Source: an uncultured Chthoniobacterales bacterium (lineage in GTDB: Bacteria; Verrucomicrobiota; Verrucomicrobiia; Chthoniobacterales; UBA10450). From it: a stretch of 7,007 nt of DNA. Where the stretch lies: NCBI GenBank assembly GCA_955652155.1, contig CATPAT010000091.1:1-7007 (forward strand), written 5' to 3'. Of the stretch, positions 6,410-7,007 are shown in pieces. The translations under genes were made by a program, and so were the position numbers. The stretch's first letter is position 1; each line of letters begins with the position of its first letter. Below the pieces are notes generated by a model. The model was given only the letters and a program-made list of their open reading frames with translations, was not told the origin of the DNA and did no database searches.

Positions 6410-7007
6410 ATGGAGCCGGGGCTCCGCGCGCGGTTTAACGCTGATTTCACGCCTGAAAAATACGCGGCGCTGATTCGCTGCGTGAACGAGGCGACCAAAT
6501 GGCCGGCCGATTTTCGCATTTCGGAGACGCCAATCTTTCTGACGCGCGAATTCACTGACGAAGCCGTTTACGCTGCCAACCAGATCGCGGCCCAGACGCA
6601 AACGCCGGAGTTCGACATGCATTCGTCGTCCGCGATTCCGCCGGGTTTCGAAGTGCCTAACGAGTCGAAGCATCCCGAGTTTCTGATCGTCGATCTTGCC
6701 GTTTGCGAGGAAGGCCATCGGCTTACGCCGAGGCTGATCGAGCTCCAGGCATTCCCAAGCTTGTTTGCCTTTCAATTCATGTTGCTTGGCTGCATGCGCA
6801 AAGCGTTTCCTGCAATCCCGCGAAACTGGACCTCGTCGTTCGGCGGAATCAAAGACGAACAATACATCGACATTTTGCGGCGAACGATTCTGGCCGATTC
6901 AAAGCAAGAAAATGTTGTTTTGCTCGAGATCGAGCCCGAGAAACAAAAAACCCGGATTGATTTCGCGGCGACTGAGCTGCTTCTGGGAATTCAGTCTGTT
7001 TGCATAA
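6410..7007 (+). CDS. Uncharacterised protein, possibly ATP-grasp-like, 3' end beyond window
   Basis: From the ATG at 6410 the frame is open to the last base and gives 199 residues starting MEPGLRARFNADFTPEKYAAL. Only 3 bp separate it from the aminopeptidase stop codon, so the two are almost surely co-transcribed and translationally coupled. Seen directly are 'FRISETPIFLTREF' (35-48), 'PGFEVPNESKHPEFLIVDLAV' around 78-98, 'PRLIELQAFPSLFAFQ' (107-122) and a C-terminal part 'VVLLEIEPEKQKTRIDF' (169-185) followed by ATELLLGIQSVCI. This resembles a family of hypothetical proteins I recall from Bacteroidota and Verrucomicrobiota. The 'IELQAFPSL' and 'QKTRIDF' elements suggest a nucleotide-dependent ligase related to ATP-grasp folds, perhaps circularly permuted, but the decisive parts may be past the window end. 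There are no membrane helices or signal peptide, so it is cytoplasmic. The gene call is firm; the function is weak inference. Confidence 0.7.
   Translation, partial: MEPGLRARFNADFTPEKYAALIRCVNEATKWPADFRISETPIFLTREFTDEAVYAANQIAAQTQTPEFDMHSSSAIPPGFEVPNESKHPEFLIVDLAVCEEGHRLTPRLIELQAFPSLFAFQFMLLGCMRKAFPAIPRNWTSSFGGIKDEQYIDILRRTILADSKQENVVLLEIEPEKQKTRIDFAATELLLGIQSVCI

Noticed and set aside
6215..6862. Minus-strand open frame (215 codons) over the end of the aminopeptidase and the next gene
   Set aside because: It is antisense to two well-supported coding frames and has Arg-rich shadow composition. The plus-strand frame from 6410 is 3 bp from its neighbour and has family-like motifs.

Overview
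The window reads as a piece of a free-living bacterial chromosome of moderately high GC. Five real genes run left to right and one partial gene runs the other way at the left edge. Gene content (a large AsmA-like envelope protein, amidoligases and an M29 aminopeptidase), start sites that mostly lack a Shine-Dalgarno sequence, and palindromic intergenic repeats of the 'cacagat...atctgtg' and 'gtcgagcg...cgctcgg' kinds suggest a soil Verrucomicrobiota (Chthoniobacterales-like). That assignment is inference from memory of such genomes; no marker gene is present to prove it. I see no rRNA, tRNA, CRISPR array or transposase.

Layout. Bases 1-347 (minus strand) hold the N-terminal 115 residues of a DUF420/YozB-type membrane protein, cut by the window edge. 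A 104-bp divergent gap follows, filled mostly by an inverted repeat (348-434). Bases 452-2839 encode a 795-residue AsmA-like protein anchored by one N-terminal membrane helix. A 94-bp gap holds what looks like a second copy of the first repeat family, interrupted by a 46-bp GC-rich palindromic insert. Then come a stand-alone ATP-grasp ligase (2934-3899), a GCS2/YbdK-type carboxylate-amine ligase (4096-5220), a short M29-type metallo-aminopeptidase (5387-6406) and, 3 bp later, an open-ended gene (6410 to the window end) that resembles a family I associate with ATP-grasp folds.

How the genes may work together. The ATP-grasp protein and the GCS2 protein both belong to families that make amide bonds from a carboxylate and an amine using ATP. 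The M29 protein belongs to a family that removes N-terminal residues from peptides. The last gene may be another ligase. Two or three amidoligases beside one aminopeptidase is the kind of layout expected for synthesis and trimming or recycling of a small peptide-like metabolite or a peptide tag. No substrate can be read from the sequence. The aminopeptidase and the last gene are almost certainly co-transcribed; the other links rest on shared orientation across gaps of 166-196 bp.

Every gap longer than 90 bp carries a palindromic element. One of them (5225-5339) extends the aminopeptidase reading frame upstream and would mislead a gene caller into a start that is 54 codons too early.
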